From: Azadirachta indica
Lineage: Eukaryota; Streptophyta; Magnoliopsida; Sapindales; Meliaceae
Reading direction: 5' to 3'
Assembly: GCA_022749755.1 (NCBI GenBank)
Contig: CM040449.1
Coordinates: 4,545,157-4,609,156 of the forward strand
DNA length: 64,000 nucleotides
The notes beneath the pieces were generated by a model. It did not search any database. It saw only the letters and a list, made by a program, of their open reading frames with translations, and had not been told where the DNA came from. Below are positions 47,127 to 58,551 of this stretch, one piece after another. Within the stretch, counting starts at the first letter, position 1. Every line of letters starts with the position of its first letter. A program made the translations under genes and the position numbers.

Positions 47127-48316
47127 ATGAACAGGCACTTGATTTTTAGAGAATCCTGGAGGTTTAAGGGCCACAAACACAGCGACTTCGGGTCCCAGCT
47201 GATTGGGGCCGCTACTTGTATATTACTTTTTGCCCAAAACAAGGGCATTGTATTCCGATCAGTTTCATTTGGCACTTTCCAGTTACTGCTTGGTAAAGCA
47301 AAATAATTGCGTTCAATTTTCAACTACATATCATTGCAGCATTAGGCAGTGCCTTTGGATACTTATTAACAAACGAGTTTTTTTGGTCAAGTCTAGTGAT
47401 TTATTATGTGTTGTTTTCGTAAAGAAAATGAACTCGAATCATTGCAGACTATTCCGCTAAAAAATATATATATATATTTATTTAATACTATCTAATAATT
47501 CTGACTACTTGATCATGTTGAACTAAATTGATTAGTATGATTGATTAACAAATGAATGAAAAATTAAAAAAATCTCGGGTAATTGACAAAAACTAACTGA
47601 CCTTTACGGCAGCCCGTGCCGGCAGCATATCCATCTCCTTCGAACCCTTGTTTGCAACGGCACCGAAATCCTGGCCGTCGTTCAGCTGATATAATCGGTG
47701 AACAATTTGCATTATTAGAACAGTTGCACGACCCTTCAAGCCACCACGCCACCTCAACAACCTGAACATCTAACGACGACACTCCCGAATGATTAAACGA
47801 CTCTACGGATATGGAAGTCAAAAGATACTTGCACTGCCGTCTGGTCATGTTTTGATAATCAAGAAACCCATCAAATTTCTGCTCCGAATAGCAGCTTATA
47901 CTGCTGCTATTATTTGAATCACATTTAAGAGACTGAAACTGAGTCTGCACGTCAATGTAAGGTATGCTGCATGTAGTAGCTGACACCGTGGAGTTGCAGT
48001 TATTTAACAGTAATGCGTTTGTTGCTGTTGGCGCGTAGTTTTTGCTGTAGAGTTGGCGAAGGGATTGGATTGGACGGTTACAAGTGGGTTGAATGATGAC
48101 CTTTATGTTGTCTTCGTTCATGGTATGAACTGGAAATTCGCCGATGGAAATTTGGTCTTCTGAGCTGCAATTCAGATGAATATGGCAACCCCTGGAGAAG
48201 CCTAATGGATAAGGAACGTGCTTGCTGCCACATGATCTCTCACATCTGGTAGATGCCTGAGCTGCGAATATCAAGGTTGGTAAGAAAAAGAAGAGAATTG
48301 GTAGCTTTGGAGTCAT
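45115..48316 (-). CDS. WAKL14: wall-associated receptor kinase-like (WAKL14 type)
   Basis: Three exons in translation order: 47602-48316, 46501-46578 and 45115-46400, giving 692 residues. A signal peptide (MTPKLPILFFFLPTLIFAAQ) is followed by a galacturonan-binding GUB_WAK domain (CERSCGSKHVPYPLGFSRGC) and a Cys-rich EGF-like region (GFRCRCKQGFEGDGYAAGTG). A transmembrane segment spans ~258-280 (LAILIGGTTAGACLMISLCI). The Ser/Thr kinase has loop LGTGAFGTVYAG, Lys350 in VAIKRIK, HRD with Asp446 and DFG with Asp464, so it should be active. Such kinases sit in the plasma membrane and sense pectin or wall fragments. The length and layout match Arabidopsis WAKL14 (~708 residues); WAKL20 is the other close possibility. 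Intron 1 (46579-47601) contains (TA)n/(TG)n microsatellites at ~47090-47127. Confidence 0.93.
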
Positions 48317-51131
48317 CTTTGAATTATTGGTTCTCCGAACACCAAACTGTATTGTTCAGAGCAATATTGAAAAGAGAAGAAGAAATTCAACTATGCTAGT
48401 TGTCAGGGGTTAAAGTAGAAGAAAGTTAAAAGAACATGGAGATTATGTCGTTTTTTGTTATTGAGTAGACTGCCCAAATGGCCAAATCATACGGGGCAAT
48501 TGGAAGAGTGTTAATTAATTATTTGACATGGAAAAGAGAGATAAGGATTAATAATTATTAATGTAATAAAACTGGGACTATTATTACGGCGATATTGAAA
48601 TTCTATTCCAGTGACAATTAATTAAGCAAGCAAATTAAAAAATTCTGAATTGTTTTGAATGTAGCTTTGGTTTGATATTGATCCATATGCGGGATGGAAT
48701 CTATAAGGAAGGAAAAATTTTCTTCATATTCACACCTCTTTGGTCTCATTTTCCAAGGGTTTCTTCAAAGAATCAGACAACAGCAAGGATATGCTTAGTA
48801 CTTGAATCATTTCCCTGTTGCTGTATGTGAATTCGCTGTCTTTTTTTATATTTGTTTATTGTTTTACTTTCAATAACATCGTTCGCCACCAAATCCATGT
48901 TAACAGAGGAAGAACATCCATAGCAGACATTTCCTATCGCAAATTAAACAAAATGACTTCTTATGAAATTTAATTTTTAATCATTGCTCGACTTCATAAT
49001 AAATGTAAATGCTATGTAATTTTAATTTTCAACCTATTATGTTGAGTACATTTGTCAAAACGTTGGTCCAATACGTCAAAACTTTGAATCAATCATTTCA
49101 TTGTCGACAATTAAAGTATTCGGTAGTGGGTAAGAAAGTGGGGCCAATGCCTTTTAACAATATAATAAATTCTCCTTGACCTTGATTTAACACCATTAAA
49201 TTATTAATACATTAAAAAAAAAAGAAAAAGAAAAGAGCTTATAACTATCCAAATACGCAATGCCATCGACGGCAATGCATCATTTAATCTAACTTGAACA
49301 ACACGTTTACCAAACCCTAGCTCACATAAAATCAGCAATTTTATTTTCCCTCATCAATTAAAGTTATTGGTATAAAGAACATATCGTTTAAAAAGGGCTA
49401 AGTTGTAATTTATTGATGTTTCATTTGCCCCATGGATAAGCAGCAAACGGCATTATTAGGTTGTGCAATTAAGGTTGCAGTTTTATAATTATATAATTTA
49501 TTGGACAACTTGAATGTTTTACTCGATCTCGTTTGTTTCATTCTGGGCACATGATGGATCTTTGCAAGCGATAATGAATATGTTATAATTACTGTTTTTG
49601 AATAAGCATTTGTCGTTTTCAGCATTCTTGTCCAAAGGTAGTCCATTTAATTTGTGTGTATGACAATCTAACCGTAGTGCAAAATCCAAAGTTGATTATT
49701 ATCAAGTGGGCGCCCAAAGCCTGAAATTGGGGGGCATGGCCGATCACGTGAGAAAAGTGAGTGAGTCAGTTGAGTGAGCATGCAATAAAACAATCCACCA
49801 TCGAAAATTTAATTAATGCAACTTCGAAAGAATTTTATAAATGAGATAATATCATGTACCTCAACTATTGGTTGTGGACCATATCTTGCTAGTTGTCTTG
49901 AAATTAAGTCCAAACACAAACGCAATAATTTTGCTACTTCCAAGCAATTTTCAGAAAAAGATCTGGAATATCAACGTTCTTTGTCCAACCAAAAATACTT
50001 TCCCAGTCTTACAGAGCCCAAAAAGAAGGAAAGCCTGTAACACTACTGTCTTAAAAATTTATCCCTATTCATTAGTCCTTGATGTTCTAAACTCGTGGGC
50101 CGAAACCCAGATGGTGTCACGCCAATAAAAGAGTGGCAAATACGCAATTATACATGTTATCATTATTCATTCAAGTATTAGGTATTAGGTTATGGCTTCT
50201 TCGTGACACTTACCAATTTATGTTCTCTGCATTCTAACATGCTCCAGATAGTAATACCGACACCCACAAGTCGCGATGATCCTTATCTTAAATGGATTAG
50301 ATTTTTGCTAAGGGATATACACGTCATTAAAATTGAGATTAAATATTCCCTAATCGCGTATAAATTAAAGCTAGGAGTCTAGTAATTTAACAAATTAATT
50401 AGGCAATAAAGTCAAAAAGAAAACGATTCCACCGTTAGATACCGTAATTAGGCTACTTTCACTTTCATACTCTAATTAATTAAAGCAGACACCGTTTCCA
50501 ATTCTTGTGCATAAAGTGATTATTCTTCCCATAAAAATATTCCTGCCCTTGAAAAAGCAAATCCTGTTCTGAATGTGAACTATGTGTAGCAGAAAATATA
50601 TTTGTGCTCCAAATTAAGGGGATTTTGAATTTGCCCAAGCAGATCTCAATTCCAAATGAAATGAAATGTAGTCATGGCTCGACTTTCATTAATTGGTGCT
50701 TAAAACGGCAACAATTTTGACTCTTATGTTATATAATATTATTGAAGTGAGATTTAGGTGAAGCTTTTATCTGGGTAATTAATTAAGCAATATGTCAGCA
50801 GATTAATTAAATTTGGAACTTTCATTCTAACATTAATTCTCAACTGATTACTCAATATTGATCATAAATCAAGCAAGCTTCGCCCAACTACTTGCTTTAA
50901 CATATTTTTACACGAGTGTTTTATACATCTCAATAGTTCCAAAGAGAAATAACAAGCAAATAGCTAAGTCGGTCCCTGGAGAAGTGACTTCTTCTCGTAG
51001 TGGATTAGAATTAAAGAAAACACAAACTAAGTACAACCTATTCTACAAATAAAGACAAGCCGACATATTTACAATTATATATATATATATATATATAAAA
51101 TATCATAGAACACTGGTGCATATGTGCCTAA
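48317..51131. other. intergenic, WAKL promoter and AT-rich spacer
   Basis: The WAKL 5' flank is followed by AT-rich non-coding sequence. Short open frames at 49410-49646 and 49816-50128 lack domains and overlap one another in different frames. (AT)n lies at ~51,077-51,098. No gene supported. Confidence 0.45.
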
Positions 51132-51443
51132 TCAAGGAGCCGAGAAAGCATCATCGACCCACTTGATGTGACGGACGGAGACCTTATCGGTCTTAACAGA
51201 CACGGGCCAACCAAAAAACCCTTGGACAGCATTTCTGACCTTATTCATGCGCTTACGATGACGAATACGCCGCAGAACGGTATCCTTGTCGACGGTGGTT
51301 TGTGAGTTGTGAATGGGTCTTAGGTAGAGATGGCTTGTAATTGACGATGAGTTGGCGTCTTCTTGCTCTTCTTGCTCTTCATTAATGCTGTTGCTGTCAG
51401 GTTCTGCAAGAGTCGGTTCGTTTTTGGAAATCCACTCGGTCAT
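51132..51443 (-). CDS. small plant protein, UCP031279-like
   Basis: An intronless 103-residue protein. The N half is acidic (EEQEEQEDANSSS). The C half has a basic motif DKDTVLRRIRHRKRMNKVRN, then VQGFFG and a terminal KWVDDAFSAP. This combination resembles a plant family listed as uncharacterised conserved protein UCP031279 (At1g10140 and At1g58420), whose members are often stress- or hormone-responsive; the assignment is from memory of the motif. No signal or membrane segment. The start is the first ATG of the frame. A TATAAAT box lies at 51565-51571 on the same strand, ~120 bp upstream, supporting a real gene. Confidence 0.75.
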   Translation of the reverse strand: MTEWISKNEPTLAEPDSNSINEEQEEQEDANSSSITSHLYLRPIHNSQTTVDKDTVLRRIRHRKRMNKVRNAVQGFFGWPVSVKTDKVSVRHIKWVDDAFSAP

Positions 51444-51564
51444 CTTTGTAGCTACAGCAAGAACGAGCTAATTTAGAAGAATATGTATATGGGGTCTGCC
51501 TCTGGGACACACAGTAAATGAAATGGCTTGTAAGAATGAGAGAAATGAAGCATCAGGTGTTGTA

Positions 51565-51571
51565 ATTTATA
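51565..51571 (-). promoter_or_regulatory. TATA box of the small UCP031279-like gene
   Basis: TATAAAT on the minus strand, 122 bp before the ATG at 51443. Confidence 0.5.
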
Positions 51572-52160
51572 GATGTTAACTACGATGCCGCCACTTTGGT
51601 CGGTTTGGTGGGTTCGATGTGGCCTTGGAAACAGTACTGGAATCAAGTAGGCAAGTAGCAGATTCGGTGGTTTTTCTTTTTACAAGGACGTCGGTTTCCA
51701 GGCTTTTTCCTGTCTCTATACTCTCACTCCTAGTCTCCACCGGCACCCTGTTTGTTTATTCTGTAAGACAGAAACTGCTTATTACATACAACAGTCACTG
51801 AAGTGAACTGAACCGAACATCATCCCGGACCCAGACAGTATCAAAATATTTTAGTAATGCAACTCCAAATGCTCCCATCAACAAAAAAACTTTTGAAAAT
51901 TCAAGAAAAAGCCTGCGACTTTGGCATCCAGATATTGTTAAATAATGTCTCGTGTAGCTGCACCAACTAAAATATTAACTAGCCTTGGACTGGACTGGAT
52001 CTCAGTGATGGCAGCCCAAGATTCACGTTCACAATTAAGCCCAGCTTCTTCTTGGGCTTGCATTGCACACAGCTTGCTTCTCAAGCAAGCCAGCATGCTC
52101 TGGAAAAAAATTTCAAAATATCATTCAAAATAAAGTAAAGAGATCAAATGAAACTATACA

Positions 52161-52192
<32 letters not shown>

Positions 52193-53630
52193 CGTAATAC
52201 TTCTAACATTAACTCACATGACATGATTTTCTCATGTTCCACTCTGCTTATGCTAATTAAGCGATCACGTGCAAAAGTTGTGTTAGTGGAGACAACGAAA
52301 AGTAATCGGGTCCAATCAAATGTTCCAGTTTGAAGCATCGTCAATTTATATACGATGTCCTCCATTCTTGCCTACAAGAGGAAACCCTCCCGGGAAATGG
52401 AATTATTGTACACGTACCAACACCAGCAGCACACTCGTGCTTTTGCTTTGCTTTGCTTTGCTTTGTAGCGTCGTACTTCCCTTTCTTTCGTATAGTGCGG
52501 GCAACGTGGTAGTAAAATATTGGCTGGTTATGTGGTCCCCGAACCCCCCAACCAATTTGGAATCTAGAGTATCAGGTGGCAGAAATCCGCTATATATTAT
52601 TACAAACTTTGATGGAAAAGACACGTGAACAAGCAATCCTGAAACCTTGTACGTGGCGGCTTGTAGTACGTGTTACCATGTAACTGGGCGGTGCCACTGC
52701 GCACTCAGGCGGATCTGCTTTACCCATATATATAATAACAGCAACGAATTTGGTCGGCACAATTTCAGGTTCTGCTTTTTAATTACCCTCTTATAATTTA
52801 GTATAAAGGTTCAATGTATTTAATCTGAGAGCAAGCGAAATGTTATTAGACTCTTGATCCATCCCATGCTTGATCTTTTGTTTTTTTAATTAATTCTATT
52901 TTTTTTAAAAGAAAACATTTGATAGTCATCTCCTTTGTCCCTATCTGTATAATGAAAACTATAACACTTTAGTTAACATATTTCTAATATTAAGTAATTA
53001 TTAAAACAAAGGCTATATATATATATATATATATAACATGTTGCGAAAAATCTCTTAAATATTAATTAATTTCGGATTGAAAATGCGTGAGGAGGATTAT
53101 TCAATCATCCACATCCATGATAATTAAGAAAGGAAAAGACATCTCAATAGTCAATATATATTTTCACTTGTTGCTTGTTGTTTTGATAATAATAATTAAT
53201 TAAATAAATATTGGCTTAGATATAGTAAAGAGCAGGCGTCAAAACTGAAAACAATAATAGTAGGTGCATGGTGGCATTTTCCAAGCGTATGTCTTCTTCA
53301 ATCAAGAAAGTCAAGAGAGAAATTTGTAACTTGCTTCCTGTATAGCCTCCTCTTACACGTACATACATGCATATATATATATATATATATATTTTAAAAC
53401 CAAGCTACTGCTGCTGTTTTTTACTGAAATGAATTTTGTTTCATTTGTAAGGCTACGATAAAAACCCTTACAATTTGGGCAATAAGATCTCCATGTTAAT
53501 TAAAGGTGTCTTACTCTGATGATTTTTAATTTTTCCCCACGATATAGAGATGCCGTCTGGATTCAGCAACACAACCTAGACTGTAATGTAACTTGTTCTT
53601 TAGCACGAAGCAACCAAATTTAGATATTGG

Positions 53631-53671
<41 letters not shown>

Positions 53672-55181
53672 TGCACGATAGGAATGCCAAAAGAACAAAG
53701 CTAGCCGGCTAGCTAGCTAGTTAGCTGGACATCTCTCACTCTCACGCTACTTTGATCCTCAAGTTAATTTTAAGCACTAAATCAACAGCAGTTATTTAAC
53801 TGTAAACAGACCAAAATGAAAGCTTAATTTTTACACTTTTATATGAAATTTTCTAAAGTAATTTACTGCTACATAACTATACATATCTCATAGATAAAAG
53901 ATGTGTGTGTTGGTTGAAACTTGAAACAACAACAACTACATTGGTCTATATGGCTAGCTATTCACCATATATTATATGCCTGCAGCTTAATTATTTCTGT
54001 TAAAATTGCCTGAGGCATTCGAGGCCATGCTTTTTTATAATTACATCGAGTAGTCTAGGATATCAAAAATGGAATCATTGTACAGTGACTTTCTTCTCCA
54101 CCACTACCTATATTTTTCTAGTGTACTACTCCACGAAACCCTAGTTAAAGTTCTTCAAGAATTATGGAAAATGAATAATTGATGCAATTAACATAGAACA
54201 TATATTGACCAAGAGCATGCTGAGAGAATAATTAATCATATTGAGAAAGCAGATCACGATCAAGCGCATCAAAAGTATATTGAGCAGCGGATAATGATAA
54301 ATATTATTTTCCCATGTGAAAGAAGAATTTGAATGTGAAAAAGTGTATTTCAACAAACTTTTTCATAATTGGAGTTCTCCATTATAATGTAATTACTCAT
54401 TAGTAGGCTCATTTCAAGAAAATATGAGTTATACAAATTACACTATCAGATGCGATTAATTTATCTTTTTTCCGTTTTTTTCAGCTCTACACGGCGTGAA
54501 AGATTTCTTAATAATAAAAGAAAAAAGACATGATAAACTACAATCAAAATTACCTAAAATAAATTATTGAAATTTCGAGCCCGAGTCTTCCTCTTAATTC
54601 TTATAGTCCATTTTAGCAAAATCGGTCTAACTAGCCAGCCAGCCAGCCAGCCAGCAAATGTCTGTGATTATGGTTTATGAATATATGCTTCTGAATTATC
54701 TTGAAGATAAAATAAAATCCTACTGGGGTTCACTCTCGAGGAAAACCTTGCAGTGGATGATTGGTTGCGTTAGCGCACGGGCTTCTGTGATTTTACGATT
54801 ATAATCTTACACTAATTTTTTTTTTTTTTTTTTTTTTTTGGGAATGCAAACGAAACAGTCTAAAAATAGGATGTAAAGAACAACGGCCATTCAATAAAAA
54901 CAGCCACACCAACTAATAAAACTAACTCACACGTTATTATTAGAACCAGACCCTGATTCTGCGGACCCAAAATCTATCCTTTGTACGCAACCATTACGTT
55001 TGAGTTTTGCACACGTGTCAACATCTTACGGCGGCTATCTTCTAAACCGTTCCTTATTTGTTGTATTTATATTACTCCCTCTCTCCTCTCCCGCCTTTAG
55101 CTCTTTCATATTATCTAACAACTCCCCGGTAATTTCAATCCTCCATTCCTTCATAACCATTTCAATCTCTTCAATATAATC
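51572..55181. other. intergenic, microsatellite-rich
   Basis: Contains many (TA)n tracts (~52,165-52,192, ~53,015-53,035, ~53,372-53,390, ~53,636-53,669), a CTTTG tandem at ~52,445-52,465, a GCTA/CTAG run near 53,700-53,727 and a (CCAG)n run at ~54,632-54,654. A T-run lies at ~54,819-54,839. CACGTG at 55,012-55,017 is a possible ABRE or G-box of the WD40 gene. No protein-coding gene supported. Confidence 0.45.
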
Positions 55182-55190
55182 TATATAAAT
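55182..55190 (+). promoter_or_regulatory. TATA box, WD40 gene
   Basis: TATATAAAT, 56 bp upstream of the ATG, would give a leader of about 25 bases. TATTTATAT near 55064 is an alternative with a longer leader. Confidence 0.4.
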
Positions 55191-55237
55191 AAAGTCTCCA
55201 TTCTTTAATCTTCTTTAGTTTAGTCTCCTTGATTGGA

Positions 55238-56575
55238 ATGAGAGACGGAGGAGGAGGACGCAAAATGTTTGCAGATTCCAGCACCGCTATTTCAAGATCC
55301 AAATTCGGCAACATGTTGCATTCAGACCCAAATATGTCTTCAACAGCAAATGTCGAAGAGGATTATACTCTCCGGCCCAGCAGTGCATCGGCCGTGAGTC
55401 CCGCCTTTTATGACCCTAGCCGGATGAGCTGCGAGGGTTCACCTATGACCATGTCGCCATGGAACCAAACAGGACCTTTTAGTAATCCTGCTTGGTCTAA
55501 TTTTGAAGAGAACCTTCCTCAAAACGGCCTCATCGGTTCACTTGTTCGTGAAGAAGGGCATATTTACTCCTTAGCCGCAATCAAGGACCTGCTATATACC
55601 GGTTCCGATAGCAAGAACATTCGTGTGTGGAAAAATCTCAAAGAATTTTGCGGTTTTAAAGCAAGCAGCGGTCTTGTTAAGGCCATAGTTATCTCCGGTG
55701 AAAAGATTTTTACGGGTCACCAGGACGGCAAGATTCGTGTGTGGAAGGTGTCTCCAAAGAACCAGAGTGTCCACAAGCGATCTGGGACTTTACCAACTTT
55801 GAAGGATATATTCAAGAGCTCCATCAAACCAAGCAATTATGTTGAAGTCAGACGTAATCGTACCGCTCTGTGGATAAAACACTCTGATGCGGTGTCGTGT
55901 ATGAGCTTGGATCAAGATAATGGTCTCTTATACTCGGCTTCTTGGGACAGAACCTTTAAAGTTTGGAGAATTTCAGACTCAAAATGCCTGGAATCAGTCA
56001 ACGCTCATGAAGACGCTGTTAACTCCGTTGTTACGTCCTCTGAAGGTTTGATTTTCACAGGTTCAGCTGATGGTACCGTTAAAGTTTGGAAAAGAGAGCA
56101 ACATGGGAAGGGGACGAAGCATTCCCTGGCGCAAATGTTGTTAAAACAAGAATGTGCAGTAACAGCTTTGGCTGTGAACGCCTCCAGTTCGACTGTGTAC
56201 TGTGGATCCAGTGATGGTCTTGTCAACTTTTGGGAACGTGAGAAGCATTTATCTCATGGTGGAGTGCTTAAAGGTCATAAGCTAGCGGTTCTATGCCTCG
56301 CGGCTGCAGGGAAACTGGTGTTCAGCGGATCAGCAGATAAGACCATATGCGTCTGGAGGAGAGATGGCGCGATTCACACGTGTCTATCTGTGCTGACGGG
56401 GCACACGGGCCCCGTTAAGTGCTTGGCTGTTGAGGAGGATCGTGAATCGTCAAGTCGTGGTCATCGTTGGATTGTCTATAGTGGGAGTCTTGACAAGTCT
56501 GTTAAAGTTTGGGGCGTCTCTGAATGGGCTCCTGATATTAGTTCAATGTCCAAGATGCAGCAACAGAACTCATGA
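55238..56575 (+). CDS. JINGUBANG-like WD40-repeat protein
   Basis: A single-exon 445-residue WD40 protein. The N-terminal ~105 residues are Ser/Pro-rich and disordered, with the family phrase [17 protein letters not shown]. Seven repeats follow from ~residue 105 to 435, including [80 protein letters not shown] and a last repeat [16 protein letters not shown]. Arabidopsis JINGUBANG restrains pollen germination and affects jasmonate synthesis with TCP4; related paralogues are unstudied, so the exact role here is open. The ATG at 55238 is used; the in-frame TTG three codons earlier is not. Confidence 0.9.
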   Translation: MRDGGGGRKMFADSSTAISRSKFGNMLHSDPNMSSTANVEEDYTLRPSSASAVSPAFYDPSRMSCEGSPMTMSPWNQTGPFSNPAWSNFEENLPQNGLIGSLVREEGHIYSLAAIKDLLYTGSDSKNIRVWKNLKEFCGFKASSGLVKAIVISGEKIFTGHQDGKIRVWKVSPKNQSVHKRSGTLPTLKDIFKSSIKPSNYVEVRRNRTALWIKHSDAVSCMSLDQDNGLLYSASWDRTFKVWRISDSKCLESVNAHEDAVNSVVTSSEGLIFTGSADGTVKVWKREQHGKGTKHSLAQMLLKQECAVTALAVNASSSTVYCGSSDGLVNFWEREKHLSHGGVLKGHKLAVLCLAAAGKLVFSGSADKTICVWRRDGAIHTCLSVLTGHTGPVKCLAVEEDRESSSRGHRWIVYSGSLDKSVKVWGVSEWAPDISSMSKMQQQNS

Positions 56576-58551
56576 TACGACTGGTTAACATCCGATGGGA
56601 GGTAATGATTCCGTGAACATCGGGCTTCGAGATCATTGTACTGCATCATCTCCCAGAATCTGGTTATGTCACAGTGTCCTGAGATTACGCACGGTGTCTA
56701 ATTAAGAATGGGGGAAAAATTTTTTTTTTCTTTTTTTTCTCTTTCTCTTTCTCTTTTTTATTTTTGGTTTGATGATGAATAATTTGGGGGCTAGAGGTAG
56801 ACAGACAGGTAGTTTTTGTTGGTGTTTGCCTAACTGGATGGGAAAAACGACTGCTTTGACATGGAGCAATTTTTAATTGGTGTTTTGTAAGAAGGGTCTG
56901 GACTAAAACTAAAATGTTGTGAATGTGGATGAAGCTAAATTAATCAAGAAATAAAATTCTCTCCCAGTTTATTATACTGTTTGCTACTTCAAACATGTCG
57001 GATGAACGTTTAAATAACTTAGAAAAAACCGATGACAAAGGTACGTCCAAACATCATCCCTATTACTCTATGCTTGACTTTGTCATGAACTAAATGCCTT
57101 ATTTAATAGATGACTGTCTCCAAGGATAAAAGTTTAAAATTTCTGTCAGACGGGACTTGATTGCATAAATAGCAACTTCTGTGGAACCCAATAAAAACAG
57201 AGACCAGAAGTTTTGAAAGTATATGGGGAGACCTATAGTCCTGTTTATCCTTCGATCAAAATGCGCTGACTTTCAATTATTCATTGCTCTAGAATCCGGG
57301 TTGAAAGACCATTCTGTTGTTACGGAAACATAAGTGATTGGGTCTTGGATTGTATTCCACGGAAATCACTATAATGGAACATGAACCGCGATTTGCAATC
57401 TCCTAGCATTACGGTCATTCTGTCTCGAACAAACACCAGTTTTAAGCACATCAATTCTGTCTCTTAGCATACTGCAATAGCATTTGTAGGCTTGATTTAT
57501 AAGAGGCAGGGGAAGCCAGCATCTTCAGCTTCTATGCTCATGCACCGTCGCCTATAATTTTATCTCCTCTTATGGCTCATAGAAAATGACAGGGCACTCA
57601 GAACTGTTGAAAATGCAGTCTTAGAAAAGTTAAACGGAGCTTAGGCGCTAGAATATTGCGAGGTCTTGCATCAACTAATTTAATTTGTCTATTTAAAGAA
57701 ATCAATATGCCGGGTTGTTCATTTCCTATTTATTTATAACCTAAACTTCCGGGATTAAAATAAACACAAAAGGCTCTCAAATAAACTGGTAATCACTCGC
57801 TGAAAATCTGCAAAGAGAATGCACCAGATGAAAGAATGTGCAAGCCTTTCATATTTGTTCGAGTAATTTCACACAATTTTTCCGGTGACAAACATTAGGT
57901 ACAACAGGTGAAGGAATTGTAAGTATTTGTTGTTGAGAATAAAATCCAAATAGAGTATACAACAATAAATAATTAACCCAGGAAAATATCACAAAATTTA
58001 TTTAAAAAATTTTCACTACAACATTTTTATAACTAACAATTAAAGAGAAATACAATCTTTCTTAAGAACACACACATAAAACTTCTTGCCTTATTTCTTC
58101 TAACTATTCTCACTTTCTTCTTCACTTAGATGCAAGACTCCAAAATAAGGGAGGTATTTATAGACTACAAGAATAAATCCACACTATACAAATAATAAAA
58201 TACAAATTAATCACAACCATACTATGTGCTAAATATACACTTAATTTTCCAATAAATATCTAACTCAAATTATTAATTTTGCCAACGAATGAAAACTTCC
58301 GTACCATGAGTTGGGATTATCAAATTTGGGCTGGTTTGACTTCAACATCTGTAACAACTATGTATAGACACTTAAATGAAGGTTTATTATGATGATTCAA
58401 AAATATAAAGAAAAAAACAGTAACAAAAGGAATCATGTGATTCATGCAGTACAAAGAATTGGACGACCGCCTCGAAGGAAGTAAAGCACCTATCAATTGG
58501 AATGAGAAAATTTTCAAACTATACATAAGCCCTTGCAATCAGAGTAAATAT
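56576..58551. other. convergent intergenic region
   Basis: The 3' flank of the WD40 gene, with a T/C-rich tract at ~56,718-56,760, is followed by mixed AT-rich sequence. No supported gene. Confidence 0.45.

Noticed and set aside
49816..50128. Two overlapping 74-86-codon ORFs
   Set aside because: Different frames of the same AT-rich stretch, no domain, no promoter evidence.
53636..53669. Long (TA)n tract as an origin or regulatory element
   Set aside because: Ordinary microsatellite, one of many in the window.
40292..56575. AOS and the JINGUBANG-like gene as a jasmonate gene cluster
   Set aside because: They are 13 kb apart with unrelated genes between them, and linkage is not known to matter.
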